DNA from: Cherax quadricarinatus
Lineage: Eukaryota > Arthropoda > Malacostraca > Decapoda > Parastacidae
Length of the DNA stretch: 64,000 nt
Direction: 5' to 3'
Assembly (NCBI RefSeq): GCF_038502225.1
Contig: NC_091341.1
Location: 3,294,626 to 3,358,625 of the forward strand
Shown: piece after piece, positions 33,595 through 43,872 of the stretch
How positions within the stretch are numbered: the stretch's first letter is position 1
Layout: every line of letters begins with the position of its first letter
Notes under the pieces: generated by a model
Database searches by the model: none
What the model was told of the DNA's origin: nothing
What the model saw: the letters and a program-made list of their open reading frames with translations, nothing else
Translations under genes and position numbers: made by a program

Positions 33595-35050
33595 GCGGCG
33601 TTGTGGTGTTGTTGGGAGACTAGGGTGGGGTTAGTGTCTGTTGTGGTGTTGTTGGGAGACTAGGGTGGGGTTAGTGTCTGTTGTGGTGTTGTTGGGAGAC
33701 TAGGGTGGGGTTAGTGTCTGTTGTGGTGTTGTTGAGAGACTAGGGTGGGGTTAGTGCCAGTTGTGGTGTTGTTGAGAGACTAGGGTGGGGTTAGTGTCTG
33801 TTGTGGTGTTGTTGAGAGACTAGGGTGGGGTGTCTGTTGTGGTGTTGTTGGGAGACTAGGGTGGGGTTAGTGTCTGTTGTGGTGTTGTTGGGAGACTAGG
33901 GTGGGGTTAGTGTCTGTTGTGGTGTTGTTGAGAGACTAGGGTGGGGTTAGTGCCAGTTGTGGTGTTGTTGAGAGACTAGGGTGGGGTTAGTGTCTGTTGT
34001 GGTGTTGAGAGACTAGGGTGGGGTTAGTGCCAGTTGTGGTGTTGTTGGGAGACTAGGGTGGGGTTAGTGTCTGTTGTGGTGTTGTTGAGAGACTAGGGTG
34101 GGGTTAGTGTCTGTTGTGGTGTTGTTGAGAGACTAGGGTGGGGTTGGTGTGAGTTGTGGTGTTGTTGGGAGACTAGGGTGGGGTTAGTGTCTGTTGTGGT
34201 GTTGTTGAGAGACTAGGGTGGGGTTAGTGCCAGTTGTGGTGTTGTTGGGAGACTAGGGTGGGGTTAGTGTCTGTTGTGGTGTTGTTGAGAGACTAGGGTG
34301 GGGTTAGTGTCTGTTGTGGTGTTGTTGAGAGACTAGGGTGGGGTTAGTGCCAGTTGTGGTGTTGTTGGGAGACTAGGGTGGGGTTAGTGTCTGTTGTGGT
34401 GTTGTTGGGAGACTAGGGTGGGGTTAGTGTCTGTTGTGGTGTTGAGAGACTAGGGTGGGGTTAGTGCCAGTTGTGGTGTTGGGAGACTAGGGTGGGGTTA
34501 GTGTCTTGTGGTGTTGTTGAGAGACTAGGGTGGGGTTAGTGTCTGTTGTGGTGTTGTTGAGAGACTAGGGTGGGGTTAGTGTCTGTTGTGGTGTTGTTGG
34601 GAGACTAGGGTGGGGTTAGTGTCTGTTGTGTTGTTGAGAGACTAGGGTGGGGTTAGTGTCTGTTGTGGTGTTGTTGAGAGACTAGGGTGGGGTTAGTGCC
34701 AGTTGTGGTGTTGTTGGGAGACTAGGGTGGGGTTAGTGTCTGTTGTGGTGTTGTTGAGAGACTAGGGTGGGGTTAGTGTCTGTTGTGGTGTTGTTGGGAG
34801 ACTAGGGTGGGGTTAGTGTCTGTTGTGGTGTTGTTGAGAGACTAGGGTGGGGTTAGTGCCAGTTGTGGTGTTGTTGGGAGACTAGGGTGGGGTTAGTGTC
34901 TGTTGTGGTGTTGTTGAGAGACTAGGGTGGGGTTAGTGTCTGTTGTGGTGTTGTTGGGAGACTAGGGTGGGGTTGGTGTGAGTTGTGGTGTTGTTGGGAG
35001 ACTAGGGTGGGGTTGGTGTGAGTTGTGGTATTGTTGGGAGACTAGGGTGG
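33595..35050. repeat. 40-bp GT-rich minisatellite, about 36 copies
   Basis: The unit is exactly 40 bp in most copies: TTGTGGTGTTGTTGGGAGAC then TAGGGTGGGGTTAGTGTCTG. Two recurrent variants are GTTGAGAG for GTTGGGAG and GCCAG for GTCTG, arranged in mixed order. A few units lack 3-9 bp. Each has three G-runs (GGGAGACTAGGGTGGGG). Confidence 0.97.
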
Positions 35051-35212
35051 ATTTGATGTAGGTTGTGATGTAAAGTGATTAGGGTGGGGGTTGGTGTGGG
35101 TTAGGGTGGTTATGGTGTTATAATAGTAGTGTGATAACCTCAAGGTCGGTAAATTTAACTATTTTGTGTTAAGTAAATTTGAAATGTTAAGCACAGACAA
35201 TAAAAAAAATGC

Positions 35213-35248
35213 ATAATACCGTGACCGGAGCAATAGACAAATAATCCT
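35213..35248 (-). mobile_element. PLE family P3 end scrap
   Basis: CATAATACCGTGACCGGAGC then AATAGACAAATAATCC is the inverse of the P3 terminal block (compare 3350-3400, 42533-42570 and 52522-52558). It lies directly beside the LINE-A 3' end. Confidence 0.5.
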
Positions 35249-35610
35249 CGAGTCTATCTGGAAGGTATTCCGGGGATCAATGCCCCCGCGACCCGGTCCA
35301 TGACCAGGCCTCCTGGTGGATCAAGACCTCGTCAACGAGGCTATTACTGCTGGCTGCACGTAGTCCAACGTACGAACCACAGCCCGGCTGATCTGGCACT
35401 AAGTATCTGTCCATCTCCCTCCTGAAGACAACCAGGGGTCTACTGGTAATTCCCCTTATATATGGTGGGAGGCTGTTGAACAGTCTTGGGCCCCGGACAC
35501 TTTTTGTGTTTTCTCTTAGTGTACCAGTGGCGCCGCTACTATTAAATTGGGGTATGTTGCATCGCCTGCCAAGTCTTTTGCTTTCCCAGAGTGATTTGTG
35601 TGTGCGGGTT
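35249..35610 (-). mobile_element. LINE family A, C-terminal fragment
   Basis: Minus strand, from 35610 down: a GDATYPNLIV-type stretch with frame breaks, SVRGPRLFNSLPPYI, RGITSRPLVVFRREMDRYL, PDQPGCGSYVGL and the GC-rich end (CCCCGGAATACCTTCCAGAT). A minisatellite replaces the sequence upstream of about 35604. Confidence 0.82.
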
Positions 35611-35845
35611 AGAGACCAGTCCCTGCAGGGTCCGACTTGGTTAGGGACCAGTCCCTGCAGGGTCCGACTTGGTTAGGGACCAGTCCCTGCAGGGTCCGAC
35701 TTGGTTAGGGACCAGTCCCTGCAGGGTCCGACTTGGTTAGGGACCAGTCCCTGCAGGGTCCGACTTGGTTAGGGACCAGTCCCTGCAGGGTCCGACTTGG
35801 TTAGGGACCAGTCCCTGCAGGGTCCGACTTGGTTAGGGACTAGGT
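35604..35845. repeat. 32-bp palindrome-containing minisatellite, about 7.5 copies
   Basis: The unit GGGACCAGTCCCTGCAGGGT plus CCGACTTGGTTA is repeated essentially without change. It contains the inverted pair GGGAC/GTCCC and the 10-bp palindrome CCCTGCAGGG. The first unit is continuous with LINE-A sequence. Confidence 0.95.
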
Positions 35846-36529
35846 TAAGGTAGACTGCTTAGGCAGCTCGGTTAGAAAATGAAAAAAAGTTGCATTGTAA
35901 AAACTTCGCATAAATATATTTCACTGCTTTGCTGGGAGATTATTATTACTGTATCCATGGGGCAGCGGTAAACCCGTAGGGGTTATACAGAGCCTGGGCA
36001 GTGGAAGGCATTCAGACCCGATTCAAGGGATTGAAGCATTGGTCCAAGTCCTCAGATCAAGAGCCTCTAACCAGCATCAAGGAACCTCCCTTGAGCTGGA
36101 TTTCTTGGGGAAGCTCTTTGGATGTTTAGTGTTTGGTAGGGTTGAGTTATAGTGGTGGTGTTGATGCAAGAAGATTGATGCTACATTGGTTTGTAGGTGG
36201 GTTAGATTGAGTTAAGAAGGTGGTGTAAACATGGTTTCTGATGGGGTTAGAGTGTACTTGAGATGGCTTGAGGATGACAGGATTTTGGCGTGCGGTTCTT
36301 GTGAGGTTGATGCGAGTCAGGTAGGAGACGTGGTTGTATGAGGCAGGTGGCGACAGTCAAGATGGGATGGGTTTAGGATGTAAAGGATGATATATGGAAG
36401 ACATCCTCACCAACATTGTATCCCTCTCCACATAACTAAGAGCTTCCGTGAAGAGTAAAGGAGTGAGAGGGATATTATTTTATATTTTTTTTGTATTTAG
36501 CAAACTTTAATGTCACCAATGAACATACT
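35846..36529. other. no recognised feature
   Basis: Spacer; contains the words GGCAGCGGTAAACCCGTAGG and GGTTATACAGAGCCTGGGCA, which look like a retroelement or LTR-adjacent scrap but I cannot place them. Confidence 0.35.
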
Positions 36530-36665
36530 ACTGCTCTGTGTGTGTGACAGTTACACCGTAAGAACAAAAGCTAGCTATGTCTCTTTGCCATATTTCATAA
36601 CGCAGGATGTATTGAAATTTGTCAACCTCAGTTGTGAGACTTCAGTAGGACAATGAGGATATCGT
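36530..36665. repeat. dispersed repeat family D
   Basis: GTGTGACAGTTACACCGTAA, GTCAACCTCAGTTGTGAGAC and TTCAGTAGGACAATGAGGAT follow the family-D order. Confidence 0.5.
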
Positions 36666-37427
36666 CAAGTATTCCATCGAAGGTTCATCAGCTACGGCAG
36701 CTTTCAAAGTTCCCTTCCAGCAGACTGTAGTCACTGTTACTTATTAATTAGCATCTCTCAAGACTGCCCATCCCACACACAAGATGAATGAACGTTTATG
36801 AAGATAATCTCCATCACAGAGTCTGGCAATAAAAATTTGTTTAAGATAGAAAAAAAGAGCGGGGGGAGGGGGGTAATTGAGACTATTATAATATCCAACA
36901 ATATACGTACATTAATATGTAAATAATGATGGTTCATTATTACAGTAGCATCTTGACATATTAAAATACATGATATGCCTAAGAATACATAGGTGCACTA
37001 TCCTGGTCACAACAACCAGGCTGAACATCATGTAACGAACTCTACTTATACTAAGCAGCAGCAACCACTAAATGTCGGATGACACAAGTTAAGTTAGGCA
37101 GGAATAACCTGCATTACGGAACATTAATTTATCACAGGCCAGGTCGCTAGGCTTGTTTGGTAAATAAAAAAAACGCAATCCGTATTAAGTTACATAGTTT
37201 TATACAAAGCACGACGTGTGTGCGCACACACACACACACACACACATACACACACAGAGGTATTAGAGGTCTTAAGAGGTCTCTGTGGAGTCTCTCAGTC
37301 TAGTGATAACATACACACTATAACATCTTGTTATATACAACTCCAGTTCCCCACCTCCTTACCTCTGTATAATTGTGTACTTATCTGATTAAGTGTGCGT
37401 GTGTGTTTGTGTGTGTGTTAGGCAGGT
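36666..37427. other. no gene; short (CA)n
   Basis: A (CA)n run at about 37226-37256 and (GT)n near 37400; otherwise AT-rich spacer. Confidence 0.45.
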
Positions 37428-37492
37428 GTGGATGGCTGGAGGGTAGCGTGCTTGCTTATCATTCGTAGAGAATTTGGTTCGAATCCCAGTCG
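37428..37492 (+). mobile_element. tRNA-like SINE head
   Basis: A-box-like GGATGGCTGGAGGGTAGCG, then B box GGTTCGAATCC at about 37474-37484 followed by CAGTCGG. About 65 nt of tRNA-like sequence without a good acceptor stem, so read as a SINE head and not a tRNA gene. Confidence 0.5.
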
Positions 37493-37554
37493 GTCGTGTA
37501 TTATTTTATGCATGAGGACATGTTTGTTAAAGTATCCATGTTGGTATATGTTCC

Positions 37555-37855
37555 TGCTGCAGCTCTGCTATTACTATTGCTGCTACTGTTGGTACTACTA
37601 CTATTATATACTACTATTATTATTATATACTACTACGAGTACTATCACTACTGCTCTTATTACTACTGTTGCAAATGTTACTACTACAACTACTTCTAAT
37701 ACTACTAGTATTACTGGTAGTTTTACTTCCACTGCTACTTCGCTATTACTACTGTTGCTATTAACATTAGTATTATTTCTACTGTTTACTTTTATTTTGG
37801 TCTTTTTTTGCTATTACTATTACTATCTTTACTACTACAGCTACTAATTTATAAT
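37555..37855. repeat. TACTACTACTATTA cryptic trinucleotide region
   Basis: Interrupted TAC/TAT/TGC triplets. The 139-codon frame (Tyr/Thr/Leu-rich) results from the triplet composition. Confidence 0.7.
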
Positions 37856-38258
37856 CATTATTATTTAAAGGAAGTAAAGTATTTACTTGACTGGAGTATT
37901 TTATAATATTGGTTAGGGAACAATTAGTGATGTTCCTGTCGTCACTTAGGAAGAAACTTGCAGCGCTAACACACCTCCAGCAATAAGATCTACATTGTGT
38001 TAATTCCCAGTCACAACACTAAAGGTTAATCTTTTACCACCAACAAGCATTTGTCACGTTTGTTTATTATACTGTGCGTGCGTGCGTGCGTGTGTGTGTG
38101 ACGGGAGGGTGGAGGGGTGTAAACAAGATTTTATTTTTTGAATTTGAGGGAGAGGGGAAGAATTGAGTATTTGTTTGTTGCTCTTAAATATAACAGTTTG
38201 AACAGATAACTTACCTAAAACAGGTTATATAATTAATGGTCCTTAATTAGTTAGCTAT

Positions 38259-38262
<4 letters not shown>
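37856..38262. other. no recognised feature
   Basis: Spacer with a short (GTGC)n run near 38075-38100. Confidence 0.4.

Positions 38263-38263
<1 letters not shown>

Positions 38264-38335
<72 letters not shown>
38264..38335. repeat. (TA)n microsatellite
   Basis: About 36 TA units, followed by a short GT run. Confidence 0.97.
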
Positions 38336-38337
<2 letters not shown>

Positions 38338-38349
38338 TGTGTGTGTGTG

Positions 38350-38502
38350 CGTAATAAGATCACAGTAAACAGGTGATACCAGAATATGCAAAACAACCAA
38401 TGTGAAAGAATAGTGAAATTCCAAGCACTTTTGTGACTTCTTGATAATGTAAGAAGTCACGAATGCGCTGGGAATTTCACTAATCTTTCACAGGGGTTGT
38501 TT

Positions 38503-38510
<8 letters not shown>
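38350..38510. mobile_element. Penelope-like P2 end, fold-back
   Basis: Arms 38385-38442 and 38451-38508 (58 bp each, several mismatches) are inverted copies of the P2 terminus. The loop is only GATAATGT. The fold-back point lies inside the hammerhead-like core (TTGATAATG). Left flank ATAAGATCACAGTAAACAGG matches 28242-28261. Confidence 0.8.

Positions 38511-38577
<67 letters not shown>
38506..38577. repeat. (TA)n microsatellite
   Basis: About 35 TA units between P2 and M1. Confidence 0.97.
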
Positions 38578-38578
<1 letters not shown>

Positions 38579-38948
38579 TGTCGTGCCGAATAGGCAGAAC
38601 TTGCGATCTTGGCTTAAATAGCAACGCTCATCTTGCCATATAGGACAAGTGAAGCGTATGCAATAATTTTGCCAAAATCATTCTGAACCTAACGAAAAAA
38701 TATGTTTGTTTAGTATTAAATTACTGTAAACATATATAAAATATATTTAGTTGGGTTAGGCTTAAATAAATTGCTCTTGCTATAATAAGGTTAGGTAAGT
38801 TTTCTAAGATTCTTTTGGTGCAAAATTAAAATTTTTTACATTAACATTAATGAAAAAAATATATCTTTAAACGTATAAGAGAAAATTTCAGAAAGGACTT
38901 GATTTTAAATGATGTTTTGCTAATTGACCAGTTTTACATATTCGGCAC

Positions 38949-38953
<5 letters not shown>
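38578..38953 (+). mobile_element. MITE-like element M1, full copy
   Basis: 376 bp bounded by ATGTCGTGCCGAATA and its inverse, with about 24-bp terminal inverted repeats continuing to RNAAAACT-like bases. AT-rich interior with no frame. Inserted in (TA)n on both sides. Confidence 0.85.
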
Positions 38954-39030
<77 letters not shown>

Positions 39031-39033
39031 AAA
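38951..39033. repeat. (TA)n microsatellite
   Basis: About 40 TA units with one TATT interruption. Confidence 0.97.
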
Positions 39034-39105
39034 TAATGCAGAACACCCACTATGAAAAAAGTAATGAACTTCCAAGTGCTTTCGTGATTTTTCACAAACA
39101 TTATC
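39034..39105 (-). mobile_element. Penelope-like P2 terminus fragment
   Basis: AATGCAGAACACCCACTATG, then AACTTCCAAGTGCTTTCGTG and ATTTTTCAC match the inverse of the P2 end (29205-29262). CTTTCGTGATTTTTCAC is the inverse of the GTGA-stem/GAAA block. Confidence 0.65.
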
Positions 39106-39109
39106 TCTC

Positions 39110-39165
39110 AGTCCATAGCGGGATTCAGATATGCACAGGTTCGAATCCTATTGTGGACTGAGTGT
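39110..39165 (+). mobile_element. tRNA-like fragment (B box)
   Basis: AGCGGGATTCAGATATGCAC then CAGGTTCGAATCCTATTGTG. The GGTTCGAATCC box is perfect; no A box is clear. Confidence 0.45.
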
Positions 39166-39178
39166 ATATGTGTGTGTG

Positions 39179-39720
<542 letters not shown>

Positions 39721-39723
39721 TCA

Positions 39724-40016
39724 GTAACAGCACTGCAATTAGCCAAGGAGTCTAACCCATGCTGCTTTGGCCTACCTCCTTAAGAGTAGCGCATCCAACA
39801 GAACTGGATGTTGTGCTCGCTACCCAACGACATACGGTGGTGTGGATGACTCTAGGCTAATATTCTACTCCGTTTGGTGTACTAGTACAACGAGCAGTAT
39901 TTTGTATTATTGTACCCACGAACAAGTGGTATTGATCAGTAACAACACTGCAACTAGCCAAGGAGTCGAACCCATGCTGTTTTGGCCTGCCTCAATACCA
40001 CTTGTTCGTGGGTACA
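39724..40016 (-). mobile_element. tRNA-like SINE, two direct partial copies
   Basis: GCCAAGGAGTCTAACCCATG at about 39740 and GCCAAGGAGTCGAACCCATG at about 39956 are two copies of the same segment, about 217 bp apart. On the minus strand the second gives B box GGGTTCGACTCC. A 22-bp word (TACCCACGAACAAGTGGTAT) at about 39911 reappears inverted at about 39995. Confidence 0.55.
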
Positions 40017-40017
40017 C

Positions 40018-40479
<462 letters not shown>

Positions 40480-41330
40480 CGAGTCTGTCTTGCTGTCTTT
40501 GCCTTTTAAATTACAGTCGTCGACCTTATTGGTGTCTGCCATCTCGATCCCTATTGTACCTACTCTTGAAAGTGTGTGTAGAGTTTGCCTCCACTTATTT
40601 GCCTCCATAACACTGAAAAAGTATTTAACATTCCTGTGGTTCATCTGTGTGTTTATCTTCCGTCTCTTTTCCCTGTAAATGTCGCAATGCAAACAGTGTC
40701 TCTGTCCTCTCTTTCAAATTCTCTGAATATCTTGTATGTTATAATCATGTTTCTCCTGTTACTTCTGTTTTCGTTCGGCTGAGTTCTTTAGCCTCTCGCC
40801 ATCGATCAATCATCTTAGTTCTGGAACTAATACTATTGCAGATTTCTTTACTTTCTTGAGTTTCCGAACATAATCGACCAGATGTGGGCTCCATGCTGGT
40901 GCTGCGTACTCGGTTGATAGGCGTCGCATGTGTACATCGTCCTAAATGATTATTCAAGTCGCTGAATACATGGCATATACTACCGGCGTAAACCTCACAA
41001 CAAACACACCTGGCGATGATTTTGTGTTATGAGGTTTACGCCAGGATCTTTAAGTGATTATTGTAGTTTCTCACTTTTCAGGCCTTTTCTCCCTTCACTA
41101 TTAAGGCTTTTCTCTTGTTTTGGTTCAACTCCTTTAGCCACTTGTTTGACCTTACTTGTAGTTCGTCCCTCTTATCTCTGAATCTTATTCTTCTCATTAG
41201 CTTTACATCATCGACAAACAGTACTATGTAAGATTCATCCACCTCCAGTAGGTCATTTACATATATTAAAAACAGTAGTGGTCGTAGTCTTGATCTTTGT
41301 ACCCTTAGCTATTCTGATCCACTACAACTA
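40480..41330 (-). mobile_element. LINE family B, broken reverse transcriptase and tail
   Basis: Minus strand. 41330-41055: block C remnant FVDDVKLMRRI within ...YIVLFVDD..., then a KRDELQVRSNKWLKELNQNK-like stretch. 40945-40480: EYAAPAWSPHLVDYVRKLKK, SAIVLVPELR, QMNHRNVKYFFSVMEANKWR and TFKSRYNRDRDG. The segment 40950-41050 is not LINE-like and may be an insertion. Many stops and shifts. Confidence 0.65.
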
Positions 41331-42215
41331 CATGTTACCCTATTCTGCGTGATTGTTACACTATATGATCTGTCAAGCAGGATGGGTCACATTCAGTGTT
41401 AAAATCTGTCAGCCTGAACTAGGAGACTTCAGTAGGGCGATGAGACAGTTCAGTGGGGAGTGGAGAATAACATTACGTCCAGTGAAAGAATGAAGAACTC
41501 AAAAGGGACACTATACAAAACAGTGCGAAGGAACTGGGAATAATAATGTCGGCTGACCGTTTTTTTTTTTTTTTTTTTTAAAAAAGAACACAATAAGGCA
41601 AGTGTCACGATTGCCAGGAAACTGACAAGCTGGCTTATGAGACCTTTCAAAACAGTGGAAATAGTGCCATTGGTGACACCATTCAAATCACTTGTGATCT
41701 CTCGTTTCGAGTATTATTCATTGTTGACGGCTCCTGTCGGGGCCGGAGAGATATCTGAGCTGGAATAGTTTTAAGATCATTTACAGCCCACATAGAGGCA
41801 GTAAAGCATTTAAATTACTGGGAACATCTCAGTGTTCTAATATGTACTGACTGGAGCGAAGAAAGAGATGCATGATAATATACGCTTCGAAAGTACTCGA
41901 GGGCCTTGTCCTAAATCTGCAAACTACCATAACAACATATTAGAGTGAGAGATAGAAGAGAATGTTGAAAATAAATCCAGTGAAAAGAATGGACGCTGTG
42001 GGCACAATACGATAATATTGTATCAACATCCGTGGTCCCAGACTATTCAACATCTCCTCCAAGTACCAGATCAAGTCAGGCTGTGATGGATAAATGAGCC
42101 AGCAACCCTCCAGCAGCAACAGCCTGGTTGACCAGTCTAGCACCAGACAAGCCTGGCTTAGGGCTGGGCTGCGGGAGTAGGAAAACTCTCGAAACCCACT
42201 ACATAGAGCAGCTTC
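41331..42215 (+). mobile_element. LINE family C, 3' half, with family-D block at its 5' side
   Basis: 41331-41450 is the family-D block. It runs into EELKRDTI-like, ELGIIMSAD-like, then NKASVTIARKLTSWLMRPFK, RFEYYSLLTAPVGAGEISEL across frame breaks. The C-terminal segment and tail (GATGGATAAATGAGCCAGCA; AGGGCTGGGCTGCGGGAGTA; AAACTCTCGAAACCCACTAC) close it. An interrupting T run is at 41562-41580. The same arrangement occurs at 62660-63800. Confidence 0.72.
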
Positions 42216-42532
42216 AATATTTTGGTTCCTCAGCTGTTACATGATAACTGATATCTCGCATGATAACACTGTCACCCAGACTGTCTGACGTGGCCCAGGG
42301 ACCTTGTCTTCTAATTGAGAAAAGTCCCCTTAAAAATGTTATAACAAGAGGATGGAGTAAATGACAAGACTCGAAGGGCCAGAAGGAAGCTTTTCCAGCC
42401 ACTTAAAACTGATCAACTTTTTATATTATTAGTTACCTTTCAAGGCAACTATGGCGTAGATGGTGTCTGTAGTAAGGGAACACACTGACAAAATCTACCT
42501 CAGTATCATACCAGGAAGAATAAAAAATCACA
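42216..42532. other. no recognised feature
   Basis: Spacer; nothing recognised. Confidence 0.35.
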
Positions 42533-42680
42533 ATACCGCGGCTGGAACAATTAACCAAGAACCTGCGCTTAGGAGAGGAACCTTATGATCACGTTCCCCT
42601 CGGTCCTGGGCCACTTGTGACCTGACAGGTCCATGACGGACCGAAACGTCACCATAAAGTTCCCAGGTGCACGCTTTTTT
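42533..42680. mobile_element. Penelope-like family P3, fold-back fragment
   Basis: CACAATACCGCGGCTGGAAC (antisense terminal block) precedes the sense block CCTGACAGGTCCATGACGGA-CCGAAACGTC. GTCC/GGAC forms a stem just before CGAAAC. Compare 3285-3400. Confidence 0.55.
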
Positions 42681-42699
42681 TGAAAGTGATCCTAGAAAG

Positions 42700-42795
42700 G
42701 GCCAGGAGAAAAAAACAGTAGATGAAGTGAGAAATAAAATATAAATAAAACAGTAGATGAAGTGAGAAATAAAATATAAATAAAGAAAAACAGTG
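42700..42795. repeat. 36-bp tandem duplication
   Basis: Two adjacent copies of a unit beginning AACAGTAGATGAAGTGAGAA. Confidence 0.9.
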
Positions 42796-42970
42796 AAGGA
42801 GATGAAGCCATGAGAGAGAGGGACGGAGAAGAAAGTAATGGAAGAAGAGCGTGAGAGAAGCACTGAGAGGGGAAGTTAGAATGAGGCCAGGTAAATGGAA
42901 GTCGCTGATGAGAGGTAATATCTGCCCACATGGTGAGGAAGCCTCAAGATTACCCAGGGTCAGGCTACAC

Positions 42971-43645
42971 TGTGTGCAGGGAGTGAGGTGTGTGTGCAGG
43001 GAGTGAGGTGTGAGTGCAGGGAGTGAGGTGTGTGTGCAGGGAGTGAGGTGTGTGTGCAGGGAGTGAGGTGTGTGTGCATGGAGTGAGGTGTGTGTACAGG
43101 GAGTGAGGTGTGTGTGCAGGGAGTGAGGTGTGTGTGCAGGGAGTGAGGTGTGTGTGCAGGGAGTGAGGTGTGTGTGCAGGGAGTGAGGTGTGTGTACAAG
43201 GAGTGAGGTGTGTGTACAGGGAGTGAGGTGTGTGTACAGGGAGTGAGGTGTGTGTACAGGGAGTGAGGTGTGTGTACAGGGAGTGAGGTGTGTGTACAGG
43301 GAGTGAGGTGTGAGTGCAGGGAGTGAGGTGTGTGTGCAGGGAGTGAGGTGTGTGTGCAGGGAGTGAGGTGTGTGTACAGGGAGTGAGGTGTGTGTGCAGG
43401 GAGTGAGGTGTGTGTGCAGGGAGTGAGGTGTGTGTGCATGGAGTGAGGTGTATGTGCATGGAGTGAGGTGTGTGTGCATGGAGTGAGGTTTATGTGCATG
43501 GAGTGAGGCGTGTGTACATGGAGTGAGGTGTGTGTACATGGAGTGAGGTGTGTGTACAGGGAGTGAGGTGTGTGTACAGGGAGTGAGGTGTGTGTACATG
43601 GAGTGAGGTGTGTGTACATGGAGTGAGGTGTGTGTACATAGAGTT
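42971..43645. repeat. 20-bp satellite GAGTGAGGTGTGTGTGCAGG, about 33 copies
   Basis: Exact 20-bp period with few substitutions (CAGG/CATG, GTGC/GTAC, GTGT/GAGT). Open Cys-Thr-His/Ser-Leu-Pro frames on the minus strand are a consequence, because 20-bp units cycle through three frames and none contains a stop. Confidence 0.97.
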
Positions 43646-43872
43646 AAATGTGAGTTTGAAAAAAATTAATAGGTGAAAAAATGGCGTAAAACCTAACTTC
43701 GTTATTGGTGCAACAATATACAAATATACAAATAATATACAAGTATTGGTGTAGCAATATACAATTAATTAGGTACCACTCCTGCGTTTGTTGGTATTAC
43801 AAGCTGTCATGTACCTCCCATGTACCTATTTCTACAAGTGCTGCTAACTTCTCTGCTTCTGTTAATGCTGCA

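Noticed and set aside
33595..35050. telomeric repeat array
   Set aside because: The unit contains TTAG and GGGG words but is 40 bp and not TTAGG or TTAGGG.
42649..43599. 316-codon minus-strand Thr/His/Pro frame
   Set aside because: Product of the 20-bp satellite read through into pyrimidine-poor flank.
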